Under the pieces are notes generated by a model. That model did not search any database. It was not told where the DNA came from and was given only the letters and a program-made list of their open reading frames with translations. A stretch of DNA of 64,000 nucleotides, taken from contig CAJSYZ010000002.1 in assembly GCA_910574455.1 (NCBI GenBank), forward strand, positions 5,419,671-5,483,670. The letters are read 5' to 3'. The stretch comes from Trichaptum fuscoviolaceum (taxonomy: Eukaryota; Basidiomycota; Agaricomycetes; Hymenochaetales; Trichaptaceae). Position numbers and translations under genes: made by a program. Of the stretch, positions 45,461 to 57,491 are shown one piece after another (positions within the stretch are counted from its first letter, which is position 1; the number at the start of each line of letters is the position of its first letter).

Positions 45461-46345
45461 TATATAAAAGATACACCTCTTTTAGAGAACCTTCGTATGC
45501 ATTTTGATATGCTCAATTTCGAAAGCCCGACCATAGCGATCGATCTCGTCCCCTGCACTCGCATCCGGTCTCTTGAGCTGCATGGGTCATTCGAACTCGG
45601 GGCTGGCACAGCGCAATTCAGCAACTTGCGAAAAGTTGATATCTTCCGGACCAATAAAGCATCCGAATACACGTCTATTCGCGAATTCGTCAATCTTCTC
45701 TCTGCGGCCCCGCAGCTGGAGGAGGCCACGGCTTCTCTTGTGTCATATGACCCGGGCGATAAGCTTGCAGACGTGCGGCTCGAGCATCTTCGCTCACTGT
45801 CCATCGATATCTACGTAGTCGAAGTTCCAGCGAAGACCAAATTGTTCCAATGCCTTACACTCCCTCGCCTCAGCTCACTTGAAGTGAAAGTCAAGGGGCG
45901 AACCAAGTCTGAGGACGATGTATCGAAGATGATCCAACGATCGCTCGCGGACATTATAGATCTGAAATTGGATGGCGAGGGCATGCAAGAATCCGAGATT
46001 AGAGCTTGTCTTGAAGCAACACCGAAATTGGAGAAGCTATGCCTTGGGTCGGGGCTGTTGTCTTCTTCGTCGTTGATGGTGGATCTTACGGTTGGAAAGA
46101 ACGGACTTGTCAAGTTCTGTCCGCTTCTTCGCATCCTCGAGCTCACTGACTCCTCGAACCTCAAGCCCCCGCAGCAGGCTAAGTTCGAGAATCTGGTTGT
46201 TTCGCGATGGAGCAAAGATAAAGACGGACCACGAGCCCTAGCGACAGTTAAGATCCATTTCTACCGAGATTTGGGACCGATTGGAACACAAATGGCCAAG
46301 TGTATATCTGATGGACTTCAATACGTTAAAGTGAAGCAAAAGTAA

Positions 46346-47070
46346 GCTATGATATATAATATTACTTGATCCAGTCTGACTTGTGACAAAGCCTGATAGA
46401 CATATGGTAGAACGCGAAGCCCATGGAAATTAGATGCACATTCGTAAAGTCATGTTCTAAGAAACGCAAAATAAACGTCGACTGTCTACTACTAGTACGA
46501 TAGCGTGAAATCATCACGTTTACTAGTAATGTTTCATTTATCTTGCGAAAGTAAGTACTAATGAAACTAGCAAGGCGTGATAGTGTACTCGGACGATACA
46601 AGGTATAATATACATTCATTTGTCATTTTTGATAATCTCCTTTTTCTGCCGAAGATTGAATTGGACTCACCGTCATTTCAACTTCCATCATCTCACTCAT
46701 GATTGACGAATGCTCAACGAATCTACCGATCTGGATGCCTCAGATAACTTAAACACGAATTAATATGACGTCAACATTGACGCGTCGGTGGCGTTGTCAA
46801 GCACTTAGTATACCTATATAAGCTGAGGATGGATGTCCCCTCATCGCTCACATTTTCTTTTCTCTCCTCATGTTCTATGTGCCACAGTCGCTCGTCGTTA
46901 ACTTGGCTACCGGGAACTGACATCGCTTTTGAGGCCATTACTTTGCTTACTTATTCTGATATGATCGCACGATCAACCTGACCACCCTACTTCTTTATTG
47001 CCCGAAAAGCCACTACTTCACACTCATCGTCCTCGCTCATCTTTCATCTTTCATCGTCCGACACACTACA
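46346..47070. other. Intergenic, promoter of the second F-box-type gene
   Basis: No gene seen. It contains TATATAAGC (46815-46823) and pyrimidine-rich stretches (46850-46870, 47000-47060), as in many basidiomycete promoters. Confidence 0.5.
46815..46823 (+). promoter_or_regulatory. TATA-box-like element
   Basis: TATATAAGC lies about 250 bp before the ATG at 47071 and is followed by a CT-rich tract. Confidence 0.35.
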
Positions 47071-48432
47071 ATGCTCTGGGACGATCAATTCGATATTAGT
47101 GACCTGTTGGTCTCCTCTGAATTGAAGCAGTCATTCGTTAGCTCAGCGGATGGAAGGTTTCCAAACTTGCGTTCGAGCACAGTGGACCCAATTCTTCAGT
47201 TACCAAGTTCAAGATGTAACTTCAAGATCGTATTTGTGCTCCTAAACGACCCACAGGAACTTGAAAATCAGACAACTTTGGCAACGCATATATGCGGAGG
47301 GATTCTCTCAACGAAGCCGACCACGAGGAGGGCTTACGATAGTGCGCCTGCGAGGCTCAATCGACCTAGTATGGGAGGGGAGCAAGCGTTGGCTCATTTA
47401 TGGAGAAAGACTAACGGCTGGAATTATCACTGGAAATCTCTAGAAATGACTTGCTATACGGATGTCCATCCGGCTTATACCATATGTCTTAGGGTTCCGC
47501 CTGTCATGGAGGAACTTCGCCTGAACTTCCACGAGAGGGGACTTAGGCTTGATATTGACTTGTCAACATCGTCTCGACTACGAACACTTTCGTTATCCGG
47601 CGCATTCCGCTTGTACCTAGGCAACTCTACTCTCACTAATTTGGTCACGCTAAAGCTCTCGGGTTTTGTCCACGCAGGCAAGGAGTTCACTTCAGTCACA
47701 CCGGACTTTCTCCTTGCAATTCTTCAGGCAACGCCAAATGTAGAAGAGATCAAAGCATCTCTAACCTCAAAGCTCAGTGGCGTACAGCCCCAATATCCCA
47801 GCGTATCTCTGCCGCGAATGAAAGATCTTGTCATTGACTTTGGCTCCTGCAGTAATGCTAACGTGCAAACAATCTTGGGCAAATTGTCGCTAGGACCTTC
47901 CTTGAAACTTGTTTCATTCACGATCGATATTCCTCAGGCTCCTCTACGTGTAGGCCAACTTGGTATCGCATCCCTAATCGAACGAGCAGATGCTTCCCTC
48001 ACAATGCTCAGTTTCCAGCTCAATCAGAAGCATCCTCAGGCTGCACCGTATACTATCTCGGAGATCACAGATTGCCTTCGTTTATGCCGTGATCTCGATA
48101 TGTTGATTCTTTCGGCCAACGTCGTCACATCGGGGTTTCTCAGTAACATCACGCTCAATGACAATGAGGAAACCGACATTTGTCCCTTTCTATCACAAAT
48201 TGCACTCCTTGGTGACATACCATATCTAGACGTCCTGTTTCTGGATATGTTATCCTCTCGTCGCGACAGCATTGCAAAAATTCTTTGTAGCGTTCTATAC
48301 AAATCCTCCTTGACGAAAATACTCGGACCAATCATTCAGTTCTCTGACTACGACGAAAAGCACATAGAAGCGACAGTGCTAGCTATAGACGAAGGTACCC
48401 TTATTAGCGATGAAGCAATTGTGAACCAATAG
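47071..48432 (+). CDS. F-box/LRR-family-like protein, N-terminus doubtful (453 aa)
   Basis: A single open frame. From about residue 110 it aligns by eye with the split F-box gene upstream: WRKTNGWNYHWKSLEM against CWKILQDHQGRWKDVEI, then PPVMEELRLNFHERG and SSRLRTLSLSGAFRLYLG against the corresponding LRR-like steps. The first ~110 residues lack a clear F-box. The alternative frame at 47261-47443 contains WQRIYAEGF and RGGLTIVRLRG, which look more like the expected F-box/LRR transition. An unrecognised intron or a frameshift in the 5' part is therefore likely. Role: probable substrate adaptor or relic. Confidence 0.6.
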   Translation: MLWDDQFDISDLLVSSELKQSFVSSADGRFPNLRSSTVDPILQLPSSRCNFKIVFVLLNDPQELENQTTLATHICGGILSTKPTTRRAYDSAPARLNRPSMGGEQALAHLWRKTNGWNYHWKSLEMTCYTDVHPAYTICLRVPPVMEELRLNFHERGLRLDIDLSTSSRLRTLSLSGAFRLYLGNSTLTNLVTLKLSGFVHAGKEFTSVTPDFLLAILQATPNVEEIKASLTSKLSGVQPQYPSVSLPRMKDLVIDFGSCSNANVQTILGKLSLGPSLKLVSFTIDIPQAPLRVGQLGIASLIERADASLTMLSFQLNQKHPQAAPYTISEITDCLRLCRDLDMLILSANVVTSGFLSNITLNDNEETDICPFLSQIALLGDIPYLDVLFLDMLSSRRDSIAKILCSVLYKSSLTKILGPIIQFSDYDEKHIEATVLAIDEGTLISDEAIVNQ

Positions 48433-48664
48433 GCCGCATCGACAAAACCTACCAAGTACTGTACTCTTATATTCTTGCTATCGTCGGATTCGCTGACATT
48501 GTCTATCCCCCAGGCCCCGCATGGGAAGCAAGTTCGCTCGCAGTAAAAAGTATTATGTATCGTACGTCGGAAGTATGAAGCCAGATAACTATACTTCATT
48601 CAAGGATAATCATGATTTCATTATCATTTATGCATTCGATTTCATACATACATTCGATTCTGCA

Positions 48665-51600
48665 CTATTGTACTGAACCAAATCCTGGAATGCAATTCTG
48701 CTTTGCGATGCTAGCTGAGCCACTGCGCATATAGCAAATTTTCGCAGCGAAGCAGTCTCCAGTGCATGACGGTGAGCGAACAGATCCTTTGCCTTGGAAA
48801 GTGGTGAATGTCTGCAAACGTGAGGGTTGAGCATCTGAATTGCGGAGTGTGTATGAAAAACAGACCGTTACGAGTGAGTTATCCTGTTCCATCGCTACAA
48901 GATGAGTTAGCAGGTGTGACTTTACCATCAAGTAACAGGAGCGTACCTTCAGTGACCTTATGCCACCAAGTCGCATTGAGAGGGTCATTTGGGCCCCACC
49001 CAGTTACATTCTTCCCATATGTCGTCCGAGTGTCGTACTCGAACGTGTAAGTTGGGCCGACGTTGATTTGATGATCGAGGTCTGGGAAAGAGTTTACGTC
49101 GCTACGCCACCTGCATACAAATTATGATTAACTTGAATAAATTGGAGATTGGTTGCACTTACGTGTGTGCGTCAAGGATTTCGAAGGTCTAAAAGGATCG
49201 GCATTAGCATCAGGTATCAAAGGAAGAATCAGGCATTTACGGCAGAATCAACTTCGTATACTCGGAAACCAGAGTTCAAGTTCGTAAGAGGGGTGATGGA
49301 TGGTCCTATCTATTTTAATATACGTGATATTTAGACAATGTGTCGGCAACACAGATGAGGACAGGTCTATTACCCATGAGACCGCCAAAGCATTCTCTGC
49401 TGTCTGGTTAGTCCCATTGTTAGCGTAGAAGATCTAAGCATAGAATATCATACACTCAGGATATCAGCGCAGATCAAGATATTTAAGGCGCAACCTACGG
49501 AAAACTGATCCTCATGCGTGTGACCCCAGAAGATATCTGAAAGAAGAGAGTACATAGATAAATGAATATGTTCGCCGACGAATCAACTGCTGTAGTACTC
49601 ACTTGCAATGACGTGGGGCGAGAACCGATCAACACTACACAAATAGAAACGTTACTGTCGAACCTCAGCATACGATCAGCTTCGGCCTACGTACATCTGA
49701 TAGACTATTATAGACGAATGAGGTGTTAGCATTCCCTTTGATTCGTGTCGATCTGCGAAGGAGAACTCACACAGGTTTGAAGGATTCTCAAGAGCGTTGG
49801 TGCCATCCCAGCCACTCAAAACGTGTCCCACGATCCATACTGTTCAAGATTCTATTAGTGCATACCTTCGTCGGAGCGAGCCTCAGCTCACATACCACGC
49901 TCTCCAGCATCTTCCGCATCCTGGAGTTCGTCCGTCAAGAAGCGCAGCATCCCGGAAGTATCCGATGATTTGAGGTCGATATAATTAAACCAGTTTGCTC
50001 TATAGGGCCAAGATCAATCGAGAAATTCACCAATACTGTGCTGCAATCAAGACACTTACCGGTACCAAAAATCGGTGTTAAGCGTGATGATTCTCAGTCC
50101 ATCTTGACGACGTACCATGTACGCGCCATAATGTGCACGTGCAAGAGTAACAGCCGCATCTGGGACCCATTTTTCGTGCTGCCATAAGTCTGCAACATGA
50201 TCATAGTTCCTAATAGGTGATTTGAATGCCATCTAAGCACAGCACGTTTGTCGGGGGTGTCTACGAGCACTCACCAGCTAAACTGTTGAGCAAGAGCACC
50301 ATCAAGCGAATGAGGAGCGTCTTGTGCCCTTTTGGCCAATGTTTACTTCGATTCTAGATGCAGGGTGAAGGCGGTTTCTCTTACTGGTTGAAACTATCAT
50401 GATTTCCTAGTGCAGCGTAGACAGGGCCGGATCCAAGCATGCGGCGAAAGAGGTCGTATAGTACAGTCTAAAATCAAGGTACTCTGGTAAGATTAACTTG
50501 GTAAAAAAAAAAAGCAGCCGTCCGCTGCAAAACGGCCTTTCTCACCTCCGAATACTCTATGTAAGCTCTTGATAGTTGATTGTCCGGATCATGCGCCACA
50601 AGATCTCCTGTGTAGACCATAAAATCGAATCCAGTGTTAACAGTGTTCGCCAAGACGGGAATCGCCTGAAGAGCTGAAAGAGCCAGAGCAAAGGGTGTAT
50701 CACTGCGGAAGATAAATGATCAGCCGAGTATAACTGCATAACGCAATCTTCTAACTAACCAAAGATATGAGCCAAAACGAGGTGCTGGAAATACTACCGT
50801 ATCAGGACTATTGGATGCAAAATTACCCTCTCTACAACATAGTCCGGAGGTGCAGTTCGCTTCTGCACCGGTGGTATAGCCTGTGATCAAGGATCAAAGT
50901 CAGGGCGCTGATGAGCAGATATGGCATCGCATGAACAGCCTTACGGGGATCAAGGTGAAAGTCGGATAGATGCAAAACTTTAAGTCGCTTGCCGCTGGCA
51001 TTCTTTGGAGGTGGCAGTGGATTTGGCTTCGGCTTTGCAAACCATCCGGTTAGATTAAGCGCCGAAGTAGGTGGTAGCGGACAGGCGCTAACGAAATTTT
51101 GACAGATCAGCTATTTTGAGAGAGAAATCGGTATAAGCGGTATCGATCATTGAGAGGTTCTCGCACCTGACCGTCATAGCCACTGACATCTGCGTTTGCT
51201 AGAACCTGCGTTACTACACTCCCAAGCGCCAGAGGACCGAACGATGTGCTGCACGTGCTGGAGAGTTTAAAGGCGTTGCAAATTTCGACGACGACCGCTG
51301 GACCCTCTTGAGGAGCCGCTAGGGCAACAAACTTCGCAATTCCAAGAACAGCCTGGCATGCCCCACATGCATCATTGAGAAATGGAGAATTTGGGGTTTC
51401 CGGGGACACCAATAGTTGTATTTGACGCAAAGCTTGCGTCAAGATGGCAGAAGACGAGGCGGTAGGTGGAAGTGGATGAGGGTCTGCTGTATCATTCTGC
51501 AGAAAAGTACGAGATTAGAAAAAAAACGGTGACAAATGTGACCAGGCTTGTTGACCTTCGGAATTGTCTTTGGGTTAGTCAGATCGAAAGGGTATTTCGT

Positions 51601-51845
51601 ATGCTACGGGTATTGAAGTGAGCCTTTCCTTACATTCTCTCAGTAGAAGAATCACTCACCAGCACCGGATCCGTGACGACAGGTTGGACTTGCTCCGACG
51701 TCTGCGTCGGATTATTGAAGTAAGTCGAGAACGCGGAGGTAGGAAACCTTCCAGGAGCTGTGAAGGCCGAGGGTCCGAGCTTCAGCGTCTGCGCACCTAC
51801 AGCGCCTGCCACAATGAGGCCATAACTTGAAGCAAACAGCTTCAT
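48665..51845 (-). CDS. Acid-sphingomyelinase-like phosphodiesterase, 20 exons (680 aa)
   Basis: Exons on the minus strand: 51845-51660, 51603-51556, 51496-51167, 51110-50945, 50880-50760, 50702-50546, 50467-50385, 50328-50275, 50209-50060, 49999-49896, 49839-49771, 49704-49695 (10 nt), 49634-49603, 49536-49499, 49433-49374, 49309-49241, 49188-49163, 49110-48947, 48893-48865 and 48811-48665. Phase is consistent throughout. A signal peptide (MKLFASSYGLIVAGAVGAQ) leads into a saposin-like Cys pattern (CGACQ, ICNAF, CSTS). The metallophosphatase motifs follow: HLSDFHLD, YTGDLVAHD, LGNHDSFNQ, WIVGHVLSGWDG and GHTHEDQF. A Cys-rich C-terminus (SCTGDC, KICYMRSG) is also usual for the family. It is probably secreted or vacuolar and hydrolyses sphingomyelin-like or other phosphodiesters; the substrate is not predictable. 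Confidence 0.9.
49695..49704 (-). other. 10-nt microexon
   Basis: The exon TCTATCAGAT has AG before and GTACGT after. Together with flanking T| and |T it encodes Phe-Tyr-Gln-Ile in the family block NLFYQIVDRFSPHVI. Skipping it would shift the frame. Confidence 0.8.
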
Positions 51846-52493
51846 CTTGACCATGAGTACCAGAGGAACTCAAAATTTGCAAGGCTCAAGGTCAAGCGGG
51901 GAGTTGACTAGAGCACGCATGACCATTAAGAAGCGCTTTCTTATGCAGTCAACTTCGCTTCCCCCTCCGCAAATGACATCGTCCTTAGCGAATATCGAAC
52001 TTCCGGCCCACCCCCCTCCGCTCTATTTTCGACTCTCCGCCACTGTAGTCGCTTGCCTCGTGCACCTCTTCGCAACACGTTTTCTGGTTATTCTCATCGA
52101 CCATTTTCACCAATAGTGAGTTGAATCGCTCGTTATCGTGTGGGTCACAACGAACGTGCGTCCACCGTCGCAAGTAAATGGGCATTAACCTCAAAAATTC
52201 GTGAGATTGGCACGACATGTCTGATGACCCTTCAAGTCAAGACTATTGTGCCCACTTTCCGGCAGGAATCAATGTCCATAGTTGTTTCTGCATCGGAGAC
52301 TTTAGTTATTTATAGTAGAACGAGAGAATCGACAGGGATCGTCAGATGATCGAAAAGAACTGCGATCTCGCTTAGTCATCGATAATAATTCAAGTTGAAG
52401 AAAATCGTACAATGAAAAGACACATCTGACATAAAACCAGACATAGACAAAAAGTATGCAGAAGACCTTCGCCTTCTGACGTACTCATAAAAA
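51846..52493. other. Intergenic: sphingomyelinase promoter, arrestin 3' flank
   Basis: No gene supported. An in-frame upstream ATG at 51854 could add three residues to the sphingomyelinase-like protein. Confidence 0.5.
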
Positions 52494-55400
52494 TCATTTC
52501 CGAAGCGTACCATAAGGCTGTGATGGTATAGAACTCGATGTATGGCGGGCAGTGAGCGAGGGCCTTGGTCCTCCGATATCTTGCCTGGTCCTTTCTTCAA
52601 GCAGAGCAATCCGCCTTCGAACAGGGCTGATATCAGTTCCTTCACTCTCCCTGATGGTAATGTTGGGTGTATGCAAGCCTCGCCGGACTGGTGCAGATTT
52701 GATACGAGAAGGCACAAAAGGACCATGGTCAGCGTGTCTTCTGGAGTCGGACAGAGGTTCACGAACACGCATGTTACTGAGGCGCGATGATGCCGATGTT
52801 TCCAAAGTTTGAGCGTCGTCTTCTGAGGTCTCGCTGTAAGGAGTTGCACTGGATTGCGCTACTGAGTAAAGTGACTCTGGACTTTCGGACTGCTCTGTGG
52901 CGTCAGAATCAGTATCACAACGGAGTGATTCTCGCAGCTGTACATCATTTCTGCTGCGAGAATTAATCTGGTGAGCTTGCATCTTCTTCATCTGAACGCG
53001 CTCCGAAAAAGTGGGTCTCTTTGGCGACAGAGACGGATTAAGTCTTCGGCGGTTCGCCGTCAGACGCACTTGGTTGTCCGCAGGTCTTCCTCTGTCAATC
53101 GCATCATGTACAACTTGTTGAGGATCTGCCAATGGTCGAGGCGGAAGCGAACGCTTCAAAGGAGTGTTGCCAGTCTGTTCTCGTCTTAGCTGCGTTTCGA
53201 TGTGCTGCACAGGACTTTCGTCCGTTGTCGGTTTCTTGTCCGAAACAGGTTGCCTGGGACCTTCCCGAGGTAACAGTTGCTGAGCGAAATAGCCTTCATC
53301 TTGAATACGTGCACTAGCGCAGTCCACCATCATTTCAATCTCCTCGTCAGAAGCGAGCTCCTCATGTTCATAGTAATCTGCGCCAGAGTTTGAGCTACCA
53401 GTATTCAGGGAACTATGACGAAGATCCAGCGAGACATTTGTTTGCTCAAGCATAGAAACAGACCCAGGAATGTCGCCCAATACGCTGTCAAGGTCTTCAA
53501 CACTTTCAAGATTCCCAAAGTCATGCAGTACGTGCGATGTAGGATAGCTGGGTACTGGTGCCGTGAGGACTCCAGAGCGACTTGCTTCAAGTTGTGTGGG
53601 GCGCAAGTGTAAGTTGATGTTCGCTTTTGCGTATGTGCTGCTTGAAACGGGCAGACCGGATGGCGGTGGCCTCCTGTCCATAATTGGAAGGTTAAGCGGA
53701 GGCGGTCCACGCTTCCTCGACGACAAATGGCAACCTTCTTCTGGACGTTTTGGAGCGGAGGTGGAAGTCCGGCTGTGTATCGAGTGTTGGCTCGCCTCAT
53801 TCTTGTCCGATACTGCGTTTAACTGTTTTGGGGTGTTTAAATGTATCACCGCCGACGATGGAGGCTTCATTGGGCCAGAAGGCGGAGGGTCGAGGGAGAT
53901 GGGGCTGACGACTCGGATAGGTAGCATAACGTGCACAGCGTCAGAGCTCCCAGCAAGAGTGCCAACATTCAAGTTGACACGAAGGGCATAATCTACCTCG
54001 AGTAGGCGAACTCGGGCCACAGTCAATGCGTCCCCCTGGTTTCAAAAAAGCGGTTAGAAAAAATAATAAGTAAATTTTGCCAACCCACCGGAATTATCAA
54101 GCAGTGTCCCAAGGAGGCACACTCTCCGGGACCAACACCAGTCCACCATCCCTTTGCACTCGCATGGCCCTTCGTCCCTTTTTGTCCCGCGACGAGGGTC
54201 GCCTCGGCAATCTTCCTTTCGTTTGTCTCTATCTCGCACGTGTCTGCATCGCCTTCGAACGCGGCAAGACCACAGGCACGAGAGGGGCGGTAGATTGTTG
54301 TCGTACAGGTCACGGCCAGTCCGAGGCTGCGCACGGTTTTCCGCGATTCATTGGTAATCTGCACACGCACGTGAATCGGCTGTCCCGCAACCCAGATACC
54401 ACGATGGAGCGTTGCTGATAAAGAAAGGGACCCATCGCCACCCATAAAGAGCTTCTTTGCTGCATGTCCTTGGATATGCTGAGGAGCCGGAGCGAAAGTT
54501 TTTAATAAATCCAAGGCAGGCCAAATTTCGCAATCACGATAGAAGTGCGCAATCGAACGTTTGCCGTTAGAGGGATCTATTATTTTCATAGAACTGCGGA
54601 AATGTTAGATGTAAAAGTGGGAACAATGAACTGACTGCGTACGCTATTGCGATGTATTTGATTATTGCTCCGCATTTCGTTGACACAACGCCTCTCGGTT
54701 TTCCACCTGAAGTAACGACCGGTAGCCTCAGGGAGAATGGCAACGAGTAGGCACCTTCCGTGACAGTACCGAAACCCTGCTTATCCAAACTAGAAGCAAA
54801 AAGGTTTCCATATTTCGAGGATATGCTCGCCAACGGCATCGCAATTTGGTAGAAAATGTGACGATGCTCATTACCGGGCGATACCTCGAAGCCAGCGATC
54901 CTGATCTTCCCTCCCCCGATACTGAGACTGTCGCATCCTTTGGGTGGATCAACGCGTACCCGCACACAACCAGATATAAATCCGTTTTCCACAGCAATGT
55001 TGTTCTCGAGAGTAAGATCCAGAGATACCCGAGCACGAGACTTGCCCTGCTCAAACGCGACGGCGTTCGGAGACTTTTTACCCTGAGCTTGACCTGAGCA
55101 TATGATCGCGCCGGATTTAACCTTTGCCGAGGAGTCGCCTAGAAGCCTCTTAAGCTCTTCCGCTCGCCGTTCTGGCGATGCCTGAGCACTCAGAAGCGTT
55201 CCTTGCCTAGACAAACCTTGATCTAACGAGGCCCCGCGCCGGTGTCCAATTCCAGGATGAGGCAGAACGCGGGAAGATGGTGTTGTCCTGGGATTAGGAT
55301 TGGTATGTTCATCAGCCTGAATAGGTGTCACATAACCAGGTTCGATGGGCTTCCCTTCCCTAAAACAAGATCCATGACCAGAGAAGTGTTTGTCGATTTC

Positions 55401-55658
55401 AACCATGGAACCGCCCACTTCCGCTAGGAGAAGTCCAGCCATTCCCTTTGTTGACCGCATAGCTACAAACGACGGTCGTGTAGATTCTCCATCAATTTGA
55501 GCTTCTGGAACAATGTCTATACGTGAGCCCTCTGGGGTGGATGTAGTTGGCACAGCGTGGGTGAAAGGTGTTTCGCCGTATGGCCGTGCAGCTGAGCTTA
55601 GCGATTCCATGTTGATTCCCAAACCTGTACCGCTTTCCATACTAGCACGATGAAGCAT
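52494..55658 (-). CDS. Arrestin-like protein (1020 aa)
   Basis: Exons on the minus strand: 55658-54643, 54593-54089 and 54035-52494 give 1020 codons plus stop in phase. Residues ~1-200 are Ser/Pro-rich and disordered. Residues ~200-520 show an arrestin-type beta-sandwich: RVSLDLTLENNIAVENGFISG, a FYQIAMPLASIS-like strand, YSLPFSLRLPVV, ARVRLLEVDYALRVNLNV and VMLPIRVVSPIS. The last ~470 residues are disordered and Ser/Arg-rich. Fungal alpha-arrestins recruit Rsp5-type ubiquitin ligases to membrane cargo, but I see no PPxY motif, so that role is uncertain. Upstream exons cannot be excluded; ATG 55658 opens the frame. Confidence 0.82.
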
Positions 55659-56366
55659 TCCAAAGTTCCAGTAAAGAGAGAAAACGGTCTATGGAATGGA
55701 TTGAGCACGCACAAAAAGCTGGCGGATTGGGAGTGAATTACATACGGTACGTCAGCCACTTCGCAAAGCCAAGGATCGTGAGGCGTCATTCTTTAACGGC
55801 TGGAGTTTGGCGTGCAATTACTTCGTAAAAGCTATGCGAAGCACAAGCAAATGCTATACCGATGATCCTTCATTATTGCGAGGGGTGTCCAGGGTGTCCA
55901 CGCCATCCTCAAAAGGCCACGAAGACCAGATTTCGTGATCCTTGTTCTCCTCATTCCACGACCACCACGGACCGCTCAGACGATGCACTATGATTGCTCG
56001 TCATGCTGTAGTTGGCTGCTGTGATGTGAATGCAAGTGTGTTTGGGATGGCGAGGACAGGAAGAACTCAAAATTTTGACGCACCGGCGCCGGTTCCAGTT
56101 TGAGTTGCCCCAGCTGAGCGGCCAGTGAGGAACTCGGTGCTATTCAAGTTATAGTAAGCCTATCATTGCCAAAGCGAGAAGTAGCAACAGTTGACTGAAT
56201 TCCGGGGCATCTTTGTGAATGAAGAAAAAATGTATGTATACACAGGAATGACGTAGTAAAATGGTTTAAGATTTGAACACGAAGCGTATGTACTTGGTAT
56301 ATTTGATTCAATACAAGAAAAGTTTAATTAAAGTCCTCTGAGAGGTGCAGGAGTAAACTTTAACCT
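55659..56366. other. Intergenic between arrestin and GNAT genes
   Basis: Promoter side of the arrestin-like gene and 3' flank of the acetyltransferase gene. No gene or distinctive repeat seen. Confidence 0.5.
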
Positions 56367-57491
56367 CTACCATTGACCAAGATTAACCTGAGACCTATCG
56401 AAGCCGATCTCTTTCCATGGCTCAACCCGAGGATCTTGTTCATCAGACTGCGAGTTTAGGCCCTGGAATCCAACACGATGGTATACGTGCGCAGCGGGAT
56501 TTTCAATTCCAACGTACAGAACAACGTATTGTTTTCCCTTCACCCTTAGGAGGCTGTGAAGTTAATTAAAGAGTAAGCGTCATTTATTCAAGGAAATGCA
56601 AAGGAGCTCACTTGTTGGACACATAGTGAACGAGGCGTCGTGCATAGCCGCGCTGCCTAAATCGAGGAGGCGTATAGACCTTTGTCACCGCTGCAATAAT
56701 TCCAGTAGTTCTTGTAAGTGCGACGATGCACGCTATGGTTGAGCTGTGCGAAATTTCGAGGACCCAAAGCTGCTGTGCTCCAATTAGCGTACTTGCTTCA
56801 AGATAGGCTGTTCTATCGTCTAGAATGAATGGAGGCTAGATACAGTTTAGTTCCAGTCGACTGCTTTAATTAAAGGGCTTACCGATTCTTCGGAGAAGCC
56901 TTTGCATAATTGGGCCACCTGGGGGATGTCGCGCCTTTCCGCCAGACGCATACGACACGAAGAGTCCGGCGGTGGAGAATGAGCGAGCGTGTTCGCCGTG
57001 CAATAAGAAAACTTCGCATCGTAGTACGGCTCTTTGATGGGTTTAATACCAGTCCTTTGCGTCCAGTGACTGCTGAAGCTTCCAGAAACGGGGCCGGAAG
57101 CAAAGATGGAGTAGACTCTCTTGGAAGTTGACAAATTGTTGTCGAGTTCTTGAACTATCCGGTATATACGAGGGTCAAGGAAGTCCTCGGTAAGGTCCTG
57201 TACGCTCTTCGTAGAGTGAATGAATATGGGATATTCCCCGATGACACCGTAAGTACATGATAAGACGAAGTCGATTTCCGAGTCCGACCCAGGCCTGTCT
57301 GTGTAGGACACGATCCAGAGTTCTTCGTGCTGAGACGAGGTCCCCGCCCTTTCCTTAGAAGTGGCCTTCTCTATACCAGCGTACAGGATGTTTGCTCGTG
57401 GGTCCTTGTGAAGAGCTTCGATGACATCGCGAGGAATGTCCGAGGCCCGACGATAAGTGTGTTGCCGAAGGTTGCTGACGATGGCTGGCAT
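56367..57491 (-). CDS. GNAT-family N-acetyltransferase (339 aa)
   Basis: Exons on the minus strand: 57491-56883, 56835-56612 and 56553-56367 (339 codons plus stop). The C-terminal half has the GNAT core: a beta-4 strand with LTRTTGIIAAVTKVYTPPRF, the acetyl-CoA loop RFRQRGYARRLVHYV (Q/RxxGxA type), and VLYVGIENPAAHVYHRVGFQ with the usual Asn and Tyr. The N-terminal ~170 residues look like a second, degenerate GNAT fold, as in several fungal proteins of this length. The acceptor substrate is unknown. Confidence 0.85.

Larger units (their letters stand above)
43627..46345 (+). pseudogene. F-box/LRR-type protein gene split by a Tc1 element
   Basis: The two coding parts are 43627-44120 and 45463-46345. 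Taking out the transposon and one TA gives a single uninterrupted frame of 458 codons plus stop. The N-terminus carries an F-box-like motif: LPPKVLSVVFAHCIP, then IASVCKEWRDLVVSDASIWSS. The rest has irregular leucine-rich stretches (LENLRMHFDM, IRSLELHGSFEL, ELTDSSNLKPP) typical of basidiomycete F-box proteins, which select substrates for SCF ubiquitin ligases. The frame on both sides is undamaged, so the disruption is recent. The gene at 47071 is a relative of its C-terminal half. Confidence 0.85.
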
